Notes under the pieces: generated by a model
Database searches by the model: none
Seen by the model: the letters and a program-made list of their open reading frames with translations, nothing else
Told to the model about the DNA's origin: nothing
Assembly (NCBI GenBank): GCA_964599915.1
Contig: CAZRHR010000007.1
Span: forward strand, 1-59,744
Length of the DNA: 59,744 bases
DNA from: CAZRHR01 sp964599915
GTDB taxonomy: Bacteria; Bacteroidota; Bacteroidia; CAIKAF01
Reading direction: 5' to 3'
Position numbers and translations under genes: made by a program
In this document: one piece after another, positions 10,101 through 17,009 of the stretch
Position numbering within the stretch: the stretch's first letter is position 1
Layout: each line of letters starts with the position of its first letter

Positions 10101-10495
10101 CTGAAGGGGAGATTAACCTATTGAAAACGGATGTAGAATGGTTTTCTGAAGACATTCCAGGTTGGAGTGTCGCCTCTCAGGGCGATTTAACCGTAGCGCT
10201 CGATTTGCAGTTGGATGCGGCCCTGGTGCAGGAAGGATTGGCTAGAGATTTAATCAACCGCATTCAAAACCTTCGTAAAGAAATGGGACTGGATGTAACC
10301 GACCGTATTTCTATTCGTATAGAAGGGCCTGAACAAGTGCAGGATGCCATTACATCTAATTTAGCGTATATTTGCAGTGAAGTACTGGCTGTAAATCTAG
10401 AACTAACACTTATAGAGGCATTTGCACCTGTTCATCTTCTGGAGTTGGAAGACGGCCTAACCGCCCAAGTTCAACTTCAAAAATTTAATTCTTAA
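7145..10495 (+). CDS. ileS: Isoleucyl-tRNA synthetase
   Basis: The 1116-aa class I synthetase charges tRNA-Ile. The HIGH equivalent is in PPSANGIPGIHHVMARTIKD near the N-terminus. The editing domain follows (the WTTTPWTLPSNTALAVG region), and the KMSKS loop appears as KMSKRLGN. The C-terminal anticodon-binding part includes the LSRRRFWKG segment and a tail typical of the long IleS form. Length and motifs fit the eukaryote-like (type 2) IleS common in Bacteroidota, a class often less sensitive to mupirocin; that property is inference. The ATG at 7145 follows a -7 box by 5 nt, so the mRNA may be nearly leaderless. It probably leads an operon with the DksA-like gene and lspA. Confidence 0.95.
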   Translation: MCAKYSVPDKLDLVAIHQDILTAWEAENTFEQSVSSKPSHKPFTFFEGPPSANGIPGIHHVMARTIKDAICRFKTMQGYQVSRKAGWDTHGLPVELQVEKELGITKEDIGHKISMEEYNEACRKSVMRFTHEWNKLTAQMGYWVDMEKPYVTYETPYMESVWWLLQQFYKKGLLYKGYSIQPFSPAAGTGLSTHELNQPGTYKEVKDTSVVAQFRLLENQQLGSGTTDAQTFALAWTTTPWTLPSNTALAVGADITYVKVATLNPYTKMPVSVILAEALLSKYFDPTMENAPMEEDAQGAKKIPFKILERMQGSALVGLRYEQLLPYAQPTEGDAFRVIAGDFVSTEDGTGMVHIAPSFGADDFRVAQKNGIGALTLVDRQGKFTAEVTDFAGEFVKEAYLSPEEKPEGYESVDVRIAMLLKQRNRAFRIEKYAHNYPHCWRTDKPILYYPLDSWFIRTTALRERLIALNQTIRWKPESTGTGRFGNWLENLVDWNLSRSRFWGVPLPIWRTQDGKEEQCIGSVQELFDAVEAAVKAGLMEKNPLPVKSDGTPDIQQIDLHRPQVDPLVLVSPSGQPMYRESDLIDVWFDSGAMPYAQWHYPFENKEKIEQGQAFPADFIAEGVDQTRGWFFTLHVIAAGVFDQVAYKSVISNGLVLDKFGQKMSKRLGNAVDPFQTMEAHGADALRWYMMTNAAPWDNLKFDVEGIQEVKRKFFGTLYNTYAFFALYANVDGATPETYEMAEADRPEFDQWIRSRLATLSEEVEEAYEAYELTKAGRLIQDFVTEELSNWYVRLSRRRFWKGDMHNDKKSAYATLYLCLDTVSRLMAPLAPFFADWLFRKLHPKQQASVHLADWPSLATIQRNPSLEKAMDLAREVTSLALSIRKKEKIRVRQPLKTLLIPSFQPETKELLAQVRELLASEINVKEVTLTDGSDGFLVKKVKPDFKILGPRFGKSMKAVAAAIAGLTKAQVQTLDAAGQLTLSLPEGEINLLKTDVEWFSEDIPGWSVASQGDLTVALDLQLDAALVQEGLARDLINRIQNLRKEMGLDVTDRISIRIEGPEQVQDAITSNLAYICSEVLAVNLELTLIEAFAPVHLLELEDGLTAQVQLQKFNS

Positions 10496-10506
10496 AACCG
10501 TGAGGT

Positions 10507-10893
10507 ATGTCTGATACAACCGTACGATACTCCGACGAAGAACTCGAAGAATTTCGGGATCTCATCATGCAAAAGCTAGACAAAGCACGTAAAGAGCACG
10601 ATTTGCTCATTGACGCTTTTTCCCATAAAGATGGTAACAACACCGAGGACACCTCACCTACCTTTAAACTCATGGAAGATGGGGCCGAGGTTTCTTCCAA
10701 AGAAGAGATTGGTCAGCTCGCCGCCCGCCAGAAAAAGTTCATTTTGAACTTGGAAAATGCCTTGTTGCGCATCCAGAACAAAACCTACGGCATTTGTAGG
10801 GTGACCGGGCAGTTGATTCCCAAAGAAAGATTACGTGCCGTTCCGCATGCCACCCTTTCTATGGAAGCCAAACTGTCTCAATCTAAGCGCTAA
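10507..10893 (+). CDS. TraR/DksA-family protein without the zinc cysteines
   Basis: The 128-aa protein has a long N-terminal coiled coil (residues about 8-95) with an acidic tip around DGNNTEDTSP. The C-terminal zinc-finger region reads YGICRVTGQLIPKERLRAVPHATL. Only one Cys of the usual four remains, so zinc binding is unlikely. DksA-like proteins reach into the RNA polymerase secondary channel and tune initiation, often with ppGpp. The Cys-poor version is common in Bacteroidota as far as I recall. The gene starts 11 nt after the ileS stop and precedes lspA by 9 nt, an arrangement seen in relatives. Confidence 0.85.
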   Translation: MSDTTVRYSDEELEEFRDLIMQKLDKARKEHDLLIDAFSHKDGNNTEDTSPTFKLMEDGAEVSSKEEIGQLAARQKKFILNLENALLRIQNKTYGICRVTGQLIPKERLRAVPHATLSMEAKLSQSKR

Positions 10894-10902
10894 TTTACGT
10901 GT

Positions 10903-11499
10903 ATGGGTTGGCGGCTGGTAGGGACAATTGTGGCCATCGTTTTGGCCGATCAGGTACTCAAAATTTGGATTAAATTATCCATGTTTCTTGGGGAAACCCA
11001 CGATTTCATTGGGTCATTTCTACAAATCCATTTCATTGAAAACAATGGAATGGCATTTGGTATGGTGTTGGGTCAAGGGCCCACCGCCAAAATTCTCTTG
11101 ACGGTATTTCGGATCATTGCGGTGATAGGCATTGGCTTTTTTCTGCGCCGGATGATCCTCGAAAAGCGATCAAAGCCTTTGTTATGGGCCATGGCACTCG
11201 TGATGGCCGGAGCTTTGGGAAACATCTTGGATTCTGTGTTTTACGGCCAGTTATTTGGCCCGTCTTATCCATTTACCTACGAAACCGCCCAGTTTTTACC
11301 GGAATCCGGTGGGTATGCGCCCTGGTTTCAAGGAAAAGTAGTAGATATGTTTCATTTCAATGTGCTTTGGCCTGAAAATATGCCCTTTGGTTTAGGCGGA
11401 ACCTATATTTTTCCACCCATTTTTAACCTCGCCGATGTGTATATCACCTTTGGTGTGGGAATTTTGGCATGGCTCGGTTTACGGGGCAAATTGGAGTAG
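10903..11499 (+). CDS. lspA: Lipoprotein signal peptidase (signal peptidase II)
   Basis: The 198-aa integral membrane protease removes signal peptides from diacylglyceryl-modified prolipoproteins. Four hydrophobic segments are visible (about 5-22, 62-82, 92-112, 175-192). The catalytic aspartates are Asp110 in GALGNILDSVFYG and Asp178 in FNLADVYITFGVG; LADQVLK near residue 16 and ENNGMAFGM near 46 are also conserved. A periplasmic insertion (about 118-165) makes it longer than the E. coli enzyme, as is usual in this phylum. It is the last gene of the ileS unit. Its substrates in this window would include GldB, the ApbE protein and the DUF6263 lipoprotein. Confidence 0.93.
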   Translation: MGWRLVGTIVAIVLADQVLKIWIKLSMFLGETHDFIGSFLQIHFIENNGMAFGMVLGQGPTAKILLTVFRIIAVIGIGFFLRRMILEKRSKPLLWAMALVMAGALGNILDSVFYGQLFGPSYPFTYETAQFLPESGGYAPWFQGKVVDMFHFNVLWPENMPFGLGGTYIFPPIFNLADVYITFGVGILAWLGLRGKLE

Positions 11500-11725
11500 G
11501 GAACAGCGCTGGTTTCGTTTGCTCTGGATGGCCTTGTAACCCAATGGTCTCAAAAGTTTCGGAAAGCGTTTGGGTTAATTGGCTCTAGATTTTCTAGCTT
11601 CTTTCTTGTGGGGCCTTTGATGTCTCATTGGATTGCTACTTTCCTTTGGAATGATTCCATAATTGTAAGGAGCCTTTGGGGAAAGCCTTTGAAAAGCATC
11701 ATGTTTTTCTTTAGTCCTTTACCCA

Positions 11726-11755
11726 TTGTGTTGGTTAACTTTAATCCTATATTTG
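11726..11755 (+). promoter_or_regulatory. Promoter of the 11774 secreted-protein gene
   Basis: A TTG at 11726-11728, a 19-nt spacer and TATATTTG at 11748-11755 match the Bacteroidota -33/-7 arrangement. It lies 18 nt before the ATG. The rest of 11500-11725 shows no gene. Confidence 0.6.
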
Positions 11756-11773
11756 ATGCCTAACGATTTGCTT

Positions 11774-12202
11774 ATGAAACGCTTATTTTTCTTTCTGTTT
11801 TGCACTTCCTCTTTTTTATCCTTGGATGTCTGTGCCCAAACCCTCAGTTTTAGCCGGGTGCTCACCGTGGACGCCACGCCACAAACCGTTCCTGCCGGGA
11901 AAGTCTGGAAAGTAGAAAACATGGTCGTGCCTTCCGGTATGTTCTCTTCGACCTCTTCCAATACGTCCACGCCTTCGCCCTCTAATACATTCACTTTTTT
12001 CCTAAACGGCGTTGAAAATAGCGCAACTACCCTTGGAGGAGATATTCAAGCGGGATACAACAGTTCCACCAGCTCTTCTACCCGCATCATCATGGTTCCG
12101 GACCGCCAAATGTTTCCCCTTTGGCTTCCTGCCGCAAGCACCCTTGCTACCGGCTCTGGCATTAGCTTGTTTAGTGTCATTGAATTTACGGTAAATCCCT
12201 GA
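11774..12202 (+). CDS. Small secreted protein of unknown function
   Basis: I do not recognise the family. The 142-aa product begins with a clear signal peptide (MKRLFFFLFC...SLDVCAQ). The mature part is rich in Ser, Thr and Pro and in predicted beta strands, with a low-complexity SSTSSNTSTPSPSNT stretch around residues 60-75. The run GKVWKVENMVVPSG and the ending SVIEFTVNP suggest a small beta-sandwich. There is no lipobox and no T9SS tail. The gene has its own promoter and is flanked by lspA and asnS, which give no functional clue. Confidence 0.6.
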   Translation: MKRLFFFLFCTSSFLSLDVCAQTLSFSRVLTVDATPQTVPAGKVWKVENMVVPSGMFSSTSSNTSTPSPSNTFTFFLNGVENSATTLGGDIQAGYNSSTSSSTRIIMVPDRQMFPLWLPAASTLATGSGISLFSVIEFTVNP

Positions 12203-12232
12203 CCAAAATCTTCCAAATTCGCTTCCTCCCAG

Positions 12233-12240
12233 TATCTTTG
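12233..12240 (+). promoter_or_regulatory. -7 box of asnS
   Basis: TATCTTTG matches TAnnTTTG. It ends 50 nt before the asnS ATG, giving a leader of roughly 45 nt. Confidence 0.5.
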
Positions 12241-12290
12241 TGGCCAAATCAAGCCCTGTTATTCCGCGGGCTACTTAAACTGTGGTGGTT

Positions 12291-13739
12291 ATGCAACGTA
12301 CGTCAATCAAAACCCTTTTGGATGAAACTGCCCCGGGCGCGCAGGTCAAAGTAAGCGGCTGGGTCCGTACTTTTCGCAGCAGAAGATTCATTGCCCTAAA
12401 CGATGGGTCCTGCTTGAGAAACCTCCAAGTGGTGGTAGATTTTAATGCGTTTTCTGAAGAACTGCTTCAGCAAATTACCACGGGTTCTGCCCTTACCGTG
12501 ACGGGTCAGCTTGTAGCCTCACAAGGTGCCGGACAGTCCGTAGAGGTCGTTTGCGAAAACCTGGAGCTACATGGAACAGCCGAAGCCGATCCTACTGCCC
12601 CACACCATTATCCCCTTCAACCCAAAGCACATTCTCTTGAATTTCTAAGAGAAATAGCCCATTTGCGCTTTCGTACCTCCACCTTTGGAGCCATCTTTCG
12701 CATTCGGCATGCCATGACGTTTGCCATGCATTCCTTTTTTCACCAAAGGGGATTTTATAACATCCATAGCCCAATCATTACCGGTTCAGATGCCGAAGGC
12801 GCCGGCGAAATGTTTCAGGTAACCACCCTTCCGCTGAACAACATGCCTAAGCGCGACGATGGCTCACCTGATTTTAGCCAAGATTTTTTCGGAAAACCGA
12901 CCAACCTTACCGTGTCGGGTCAACTCGAAGCGGAATTGGCCGCCTTGGCTTTAGGAAAAGTGTACACCTTTGGCCCCACTTTCCGTGCGGAAAACTCCAA
13001 CACCACCCGCCATCTCGCTGAATTCTGGATGATTGAACCCGAAGTGGCCTTTGCAGATATTCATGATAACATGGATTTGGCCGAAGCCAACCTCAAGTTT
13101 CTCGTCCAATATGCCTTAGACCATTGTATGGAAGACCTCGAGTGGTTAGACAAACGGGCGGCGGAAGAAGAAGCGAAAAAACCCAAAGAACAACGCATGG
13201 AAATGGGTTTGTTGGAACGCCTGCATTTTGTTCTTGCGCATCCATTTGAACGGCTTACCTATACCGAAGCCATCGAAATCCTCAAGCAATCCAATCATAA
13301 CAAGAAGAAAAAATTTGTCTATCCGATCGAAGGTTGGGGCGCTGATTTACAAAGTGAACACGAACGCTACCTCGTAGAAAAACACTTTAAAAAACCGGTC
13401 ATTCTCACCGGCTATCCCAAGGACATTAAAGCGTTTTACATGCGGATGAATGAGGATGGAAAAACCGTAGCCGCCATGGACATCCTTTTCCCCGGTATTG
13501 GTGAAATGGTGGGCGGTTCCCAACGGGAAGAACGTTTGGATAAACTTCAACAACGTATGCAGGAAATGCATATCCCTGAGGAAGAATTACATTGGTACTT
13601 AGATACCCGACGCTTCGGCACCGTTCCTCATGCGGGATATGGCCTTGGCTTTGAACGGCTTATGCTGTTTGTGACAGGAATGACCAACATCAGAGACGTC
13701 ATTCCATTCCCACGTTTTCCTAAAAGCGCCGAGTTTTAA
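12291..13739 (+). CDS. asnS: Asparaginyl-tRNA synthetase
   Basis: From ATG 12291 the protein has 482 aa. The N-terminal OB-fold (VKVSGWVRTFRSRRFIALNDGS) binds the anticodon. The class II core shows motif 2 (FGPTFRAENSNTTRHLAEFWMIEPE) and motif 3 (GYGLGFERLMLFVTGM), ending IRDVIPFPRFP. A charged insertion (KRAAEEEAKKPKEQRMEMG) in the middle is typical of Bacteroidota AsnRS. The enzyme attaches Asn to tRNA-Asn directly. Two GTG codons just upstream in frame are possible starts, but the ATG fits the family. Confidence 0.93.
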   Translation: MQRTSIKTLLDETAPGAQVKVSGWVRTFRSRRFIALNDGSCLRNLQVVVDFNAFSEELLQQITTGSALTVTGQLVASQGAGQSVEVVCENLELHGTAEADPTAPHHYPLQPKAHSLEFLREIAHLRFRTSTFGAIFRIRHAMTFAMHSFFHQRGFYNIHSPIITGSDAEGAGEMFQVTTLPLNNMPKRDDGSPDFSQDFFGKPTNLTVSGQLEAELAALALGKVYTFGPTFRAENSNTTRHLAEFWMIEPEVAFADIHDNMDLAEANLKFLVQYALDHCMEDLEWLDKRAAEEEAKKPKEQRMEMGLLERLHFVLAHPFERLTYTEAIEILKQSNHNKKKKFVYPIEGWGADLQSEHERYLVEKHFKKPVILTGYPKDIKAFYMRMNEDGKTVAAMDILFPGIGEMVGGSQREERLDKLQQRMQEMHIPEEELHWYLDTRRFGTVPHAGYGLGFERLMLFVTGMTNIRDVIPFPRFPKSAEF

Positions 13740-13834
13740 GCGGTCATTAAGCGCCAAAAATCCCTCGTATTCACTTTGAACTTCTCGAAAACAGGTCAGT
13801 TTCGCCGGCCCTTCTGGCAAAGCTGACTTGCTGT

Positions 13835-14107
13835 TTACAAGGAATGGACCTCGGAAATTAAAGCTTCGCCGCGATAGGTGGCCACCAAAGTTTTGATCTC
13901 CGGCAGCACTTTGGCCATTTGCTCCGGGGTGTCGCAAACCAGCACCCATGCATCCTTTTGAACGGATGACGGAAGATCCGCGGGCTTTTCAATGCCGGCC
14001 ACACGACCACTTACCCCATCTACAATCGCCACCGTACGAATCCCGGCACAAATTTTTTGCAAACGCGGCAAGGCCAAAGAAGGTAAAATCAATTCTACGC
14101 GTGTCAT
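13835..14107 (-). CDS. Small PII-like protein, probable SbtB-type partner of SbtA
   Basis: The 90-aa protein reads as a beta-alpha-beta-beta-alpha-beta ferredoxin-like fold: strand RVELILP, helix ALPRLQKICAGI, strand TVAIVDGVSGRV, strand DAWVLVCD, helix MAKVLPEIKTLVATY, strand GEALISEV. That order and length fit the PII superfamily. Its ATG overlaps the sbtA stop by 4 nt (ATGA). In cyanobacteria SbtB, a PII-like protein encoded beside sbtA, binds adenyl nucleotides and regulates the transporter. I infer the same role from context; sequence similarity alone is too weak to prove it. I see no C-terminal CxxxxC redox motif. Confidence 0.65.
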   Translation of the reverse strand: MTRVELILPSLALPRLQKICAGIRTVAIVDGVSGRVAGIEKPADLPSSVQKDAWVLVCDTPEQMAKVLPEIKTLVATYRGEALISEVHSL

Positions 14108-15081
14108 GGGTTAAAGATTTGGTTGAACCAAGGATACATGGCATAGTATAAAGGAATACCAACCAATACGTTGAGCGGGAAGGTCACCGCCAGCGGAAGG
14201 GGCACATACAGCCCGGGATCCGCATCCGGAATGGCAGAGCGCATGGCCGCAGGAACCGCAATATAACTCGCCGAACCACATAAAATCGCCATCAATAATG
14301 CATCACCGGGCGCCACATTCATTAATCCCGCCAACACCAAGCCCAAATGGCCGAAAATCAGCGGCACCACTAAGGCGAAAAGGACCAAAACCAAGCCGCC
14401 TTTGCGCAGCGCATCGAACCGGCGAGCGGCCACAATGCCCATATCCAGCATAAACAGCGCCAGCATCCCTTTAAAAATATCTTTGGTAAACGGGGCCATT
14501 TGCGCCTTGGCCGTGTCTCCGGCAAACATTCCAACCAGCATCGCCCCTAAAATTAAAAATACAGAGCCGTTTAGCAACGCTTCCAAAGCCATTTGTTTCA
14601 GTGGAACCCGAAGGGCCGTTGATTCCTTTTGCCCGAACCATTGGTACAACATCAGCCCCGTTAAAATGGCCGGACTTTCCATCAATGCCAGGCCCGCCAC
14701 CATGTGACCGGAATAGGTAATCCCCGTTTTTTCTAAAAAAGACACCGCCGTAATAAAAGTAACCGCACTGACCGACCCGTAAGCCGCGCCAAGCGCCGCC
14801 GCATTGGCCGCACCTACCCTTTTATACAGAAGAAAAAATACACCCACAGGAATCAGCGCTGAAAGCAGCACCGGAGGCAACAACGGCCATAAACCCGTGG
14901 CGTGGCCGGACAATTCTGCACCCCCTTTAAATCCAATGGACATCAATAAATAAAGCGACAAAAACCGCGTAACCGGCGGCGGCACCTCCAAATCACTTTT
15001 GACCAAGGTCGCCAAAACCCCAAGGAAAAAAAACAATACAGCCGGGTCATTCAAATTCCCAATCAAAGTGCCAACATCCAT
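14104..15081 (-). CDS. sbtA: SbtA-type sodium-dependent bicarbonate transporter
   Basis: The 325-aa membrane protein has about ten hydrophobic segments in two similar halves. Family features include LLMSIGFKGGAELS near residue 50, GAAYGSVSAVTFITA near 100, LALMESPAILTGL near 130, LFMLDMGIVAARRFDALRKGG near 220 and ILCGSASYIAVPAAMR near 275. SbtA proteins (formerly DUF897) import bicarbonate with Na+ across the cytoplasmic membrane. No carboxysome or RuBisCO gene is nearby, so here the bicarbonate more likely serves anaplerotic carboxylation or pH balance; that is inference. The downstream PII-like gene is translationally coupled. Confidence 0.88.
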   Translation of the reverse strand: MDVGTLIGNLNDPAVLFFFLGVLATLVKSDLEVPPPVTRFLSLYLLMSIGFKGGAELSGHATGLWPLLPPVLLSALIPVGVFFLLYKRVGAANAAALGAAYGSVSAVTFITAVSFLEKTGITYSGHMVAGLALMESPAILTGLMLYQWFGQKESTALRVPLKQMALEALLNGSVFLILGAMLVGMFAGDTAKAQMAPFTKDIFKGMLALFMLDMGIVAARRFDALRKGGLVLVLFALVVPLIFGHLGLVLAGLMNVAPGDALLMAILCGSASYIAVPAAMRSAIPDADPGLYVPLPLAVTFPLNVLVGIPLYYAMYPWFNQIFNP

Positions 15082-15178
15082 ACCTTAAGTGTATTTCCTG
15101 CGAAGGTAAAGCAGATTTCCAAGAATGTCCCAACCGCAAGCGGAATTCAGAAGAACGCATCGTACAGAAGGCCGTGTT

Positions 15179-15293
15179 GGGCGTGTCCCTTCGGGCCGGG
15201 CTATTCGCTACAAGTCCTCCGCCGGAACCATGTCTTTCTACTTCATGTTTAACTTTTCCCGGCGTCCGGGCTTTACGCTGCTATCCCTCACGC
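15179..15293. repeat. Long imperfect palindromic intergenic element
   Basis: Between sbtA and the glycine-rich cluster lies an element with complementary ends (GCGTG at the left, CACGC at the right) and an inner inverted repeat (CGCCGGAA against TTCCCGGCG). It contains CCGGGCTATTCGCTACA and CTATCCCTCACGC. I recall similar palindromes (GGGCGT...CGGGCT...CTATCCCTAACGC) scattered between genes in Bacteroidota genomes. I see only one copy here. No gene is supported in 15082-15317. Confidence 0.55.
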
Positions 15294-15317
15294 ACCATCC
15301 TTCATCTCCCCGACCTT

Positions 15318-16976
15318 TTATGGACAAATTCGAGTGATGGTGATGTATCCTTGACCCATATTGGTGGCCGAAAATGCGGTATTGCTGCCGGTGTTGAAAC
15401 TTCCACCGCCACCACCGCCTTGGCCGAAAGTGGCACTTCCGCTATTGGAGCCACCGCCACCGCCGGAATAGCCACCGCCACCGCCGCCATGATAACCTGA
15501 CCCTGTAAGTCCCGAACTTCCTCCTCCACCAAATCCACCTTTTCCATCACCATTGCCTCCGGCACCACCGTTTACGTAGGAAAACCCTCCTGTACTTCCA
15601 TTTCCATTCCCAGTATAACCTGCGCCTCCCGATCCATCTACGGTTGGATTACCGGTGCCTGCATTTCCTCCATTTCCGCCACTGCCACCTGCAGCCTGGA
15701 CAAAGGAGGGTTCAGATGGATGAGGAATAGCGGACGCACCAGAATTCCCGGATTGTGCCGCTCCTCCGTTGGGACCACTGGTACGGCCACTTGCACCGCC
15801 ACCGCCGCCACCTGCAATCAATAAACTGCTGTTGCGCACTACATAGGATCCGCCGCCACCGCCGCCACCTGCATAGGTTGATGTACCTGTGGATTGAAGG
15901 CCCATTTGTCCAACCAACAACTGTATGGATTCTCCCTGCGTGAGCGTAAAGGTACCTTGAATGACCCCGCCATTTCCTCCGGTAAATCCGTATTGTCCCG
16001 GTCCACCTCTGGCGCCGGCGGCAGTTATCTGATACGTTCCGGTTTGTGGAACCACCCAGGTTTGAATACCGTTGTTCACGGTTACTACGCCTGGTCCATA
16101 AGCTGTATTACACTGTGATTGAGATGGGCCGAGTCGCCCGGTGGCACCGCATGGCGTAAAGGTTTGGGTGAAAGGTTGGCATAAACTAATCACCACAGAT
16201 TGGGTCAAGGTGGCGGTGCAACCCACACTGTTTGTCACCGTAAGGGTTACTGCATACGTACCGGCATTGGTCCAAGTCACTTGTGGATTTTGGGTGGAAG
16301 CGGTAGCCGGCGTTCCACCGGTAAAAGTCCACGCATAACTACTCATGCCCGCGGGTCCGGAGAACGTCACTGCATTATTGATGGAGCCCGTCAATGGCGT
16401 AAAAACAGCCGAGGGAATAGACGGGTTCACCGTGAGGCTGCTGGCAGCAGAAATGCCACAACTGTTGCTTGCCGTTACGGAAACAACCCCACTCTGGCTT
16501 CCTAAATTCAGTACTATGGAATTACTACCTTGCCCTGAAACCAAGGTAGCACCGGGAGGAATGCTCCAAGTATAATTACTTGCATCCGCTTGGGGTGTCA
16601 CACTATACGTGAGTCCGGTTTGATTCACACAAAAGTCTGAGGAACCAGAAATGGCAGAGGGCGTTGCTGGAGCCGTTGTACATTCACATGCTGTAGCGCG
16701 CCAACCTCCTGAAAAATAAGTTTCCACACATTGGGTGGTCGTATTGAAAATCTGCAAACCCGGGGTAGGCGTGGGAATGGTGGCCCGTTGTGCTGTAGTA
16801 AGTCTTGGCAATAAAAAACCACGGTTGGTAAAATCTACCTCAAGACCGGCTGAAGGATGCGGCGGATTATTTGACCCAACGGTGACGCCTTGTGCTCTAA
16901 GCTCCAGAAAAAGGGAAAGAGACCAAAGGAGTGCTATGAAAAAGTAAAATCGGGACAAATATGGTAAGTTTTTCAT
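15318..16976 (-). CDS. Secreted glycine-rich protein with ALK-like domain (cluster gene 4)
   Basis: The 552-aa product starts at ATG 16976, 33 nt after the previous stop; a TTG at 17006 is less likely. A signal peptide (1-29) precedes a 70-residue N-terminal domain with GFLLPRLTTAQR, found on many Bacteroidota surface proteins. Then come an Ig/PKD-like domain (about 99-185), a PKD domain (about 186-265, YAWTFTGGTPATASTQNPQV) and a glycine-rich domain (270-552). The last opens with CGATGRLGPSQSQCNTAY (276-293), continues TWVVPQTGTYQITAAGARGG and LLVGQMG, holds many poly-Gly runs and ends GYITITRICP. The pattern resembles the glycine-rich ligand-binding region of animal ALK/LTK. No T9SS tail is present. 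The role is unknown; a surface or matrix protein is likely. Confidence 0.82.
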   Translation of the reverse strand: MKNLPYLSRFYFFIALLWSLSLFLELRAQGVTVGSNNPPHPSAGLEVDFTNRGFLLPRLTTAQRATIPTPTPGLQIFNTTTQCVETYFSGGWRATACECTTAPATPSAISGSSDFCVNQTGLTYSVTPQADASNYTWSIPPGATLVSGQGSNSIVLNLGSQSGVVSVTASNSCGISAASSLTVNPSIPSAVFTPLTGSINNAVTFSGPAGMSSYAWTFTGGTPATASTQNPQVTWTNAGTYAVTLTVTNSVGCTATLTQSVVISLCQPFTQTFTPCGATGRLGPSQSQCNTAYGPGVVTVNNGIQTWVVPQTGTYQITAAGARGGPGQYGFTGGNGGVIQGTFTLTQGESIQLLVGQMGLQSTGTSTYAGGGGGGGSYVVRNSSLLIAGGGGGGASGRTSGPNGGAAQSGNSGASAIPHPSEPSFVQAAGGSGGNGGNAGTGNPTVDGSGGAGYTGNGNGSTGGFSYVNGGAGGNGDGKGGFGGGGSSGLTGSGYHGGGGGGYSGGGGGSNSGSATFGQGGGGGGSFNTGSNTAFSATNMGQGYITITRICP

Positions 16977-17009
16977 GCTTAAAGATATCCAAAAATTGCA
17001 ACTCAATGT

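Noticed and set aside
16976..17006. Upstream TTG starts for cluster genes 3 and 4
   Set aside because: The ATG codons give clean signal peptides, and for gene 3 a TAATG overlap identical to that at the gene 2 junction.
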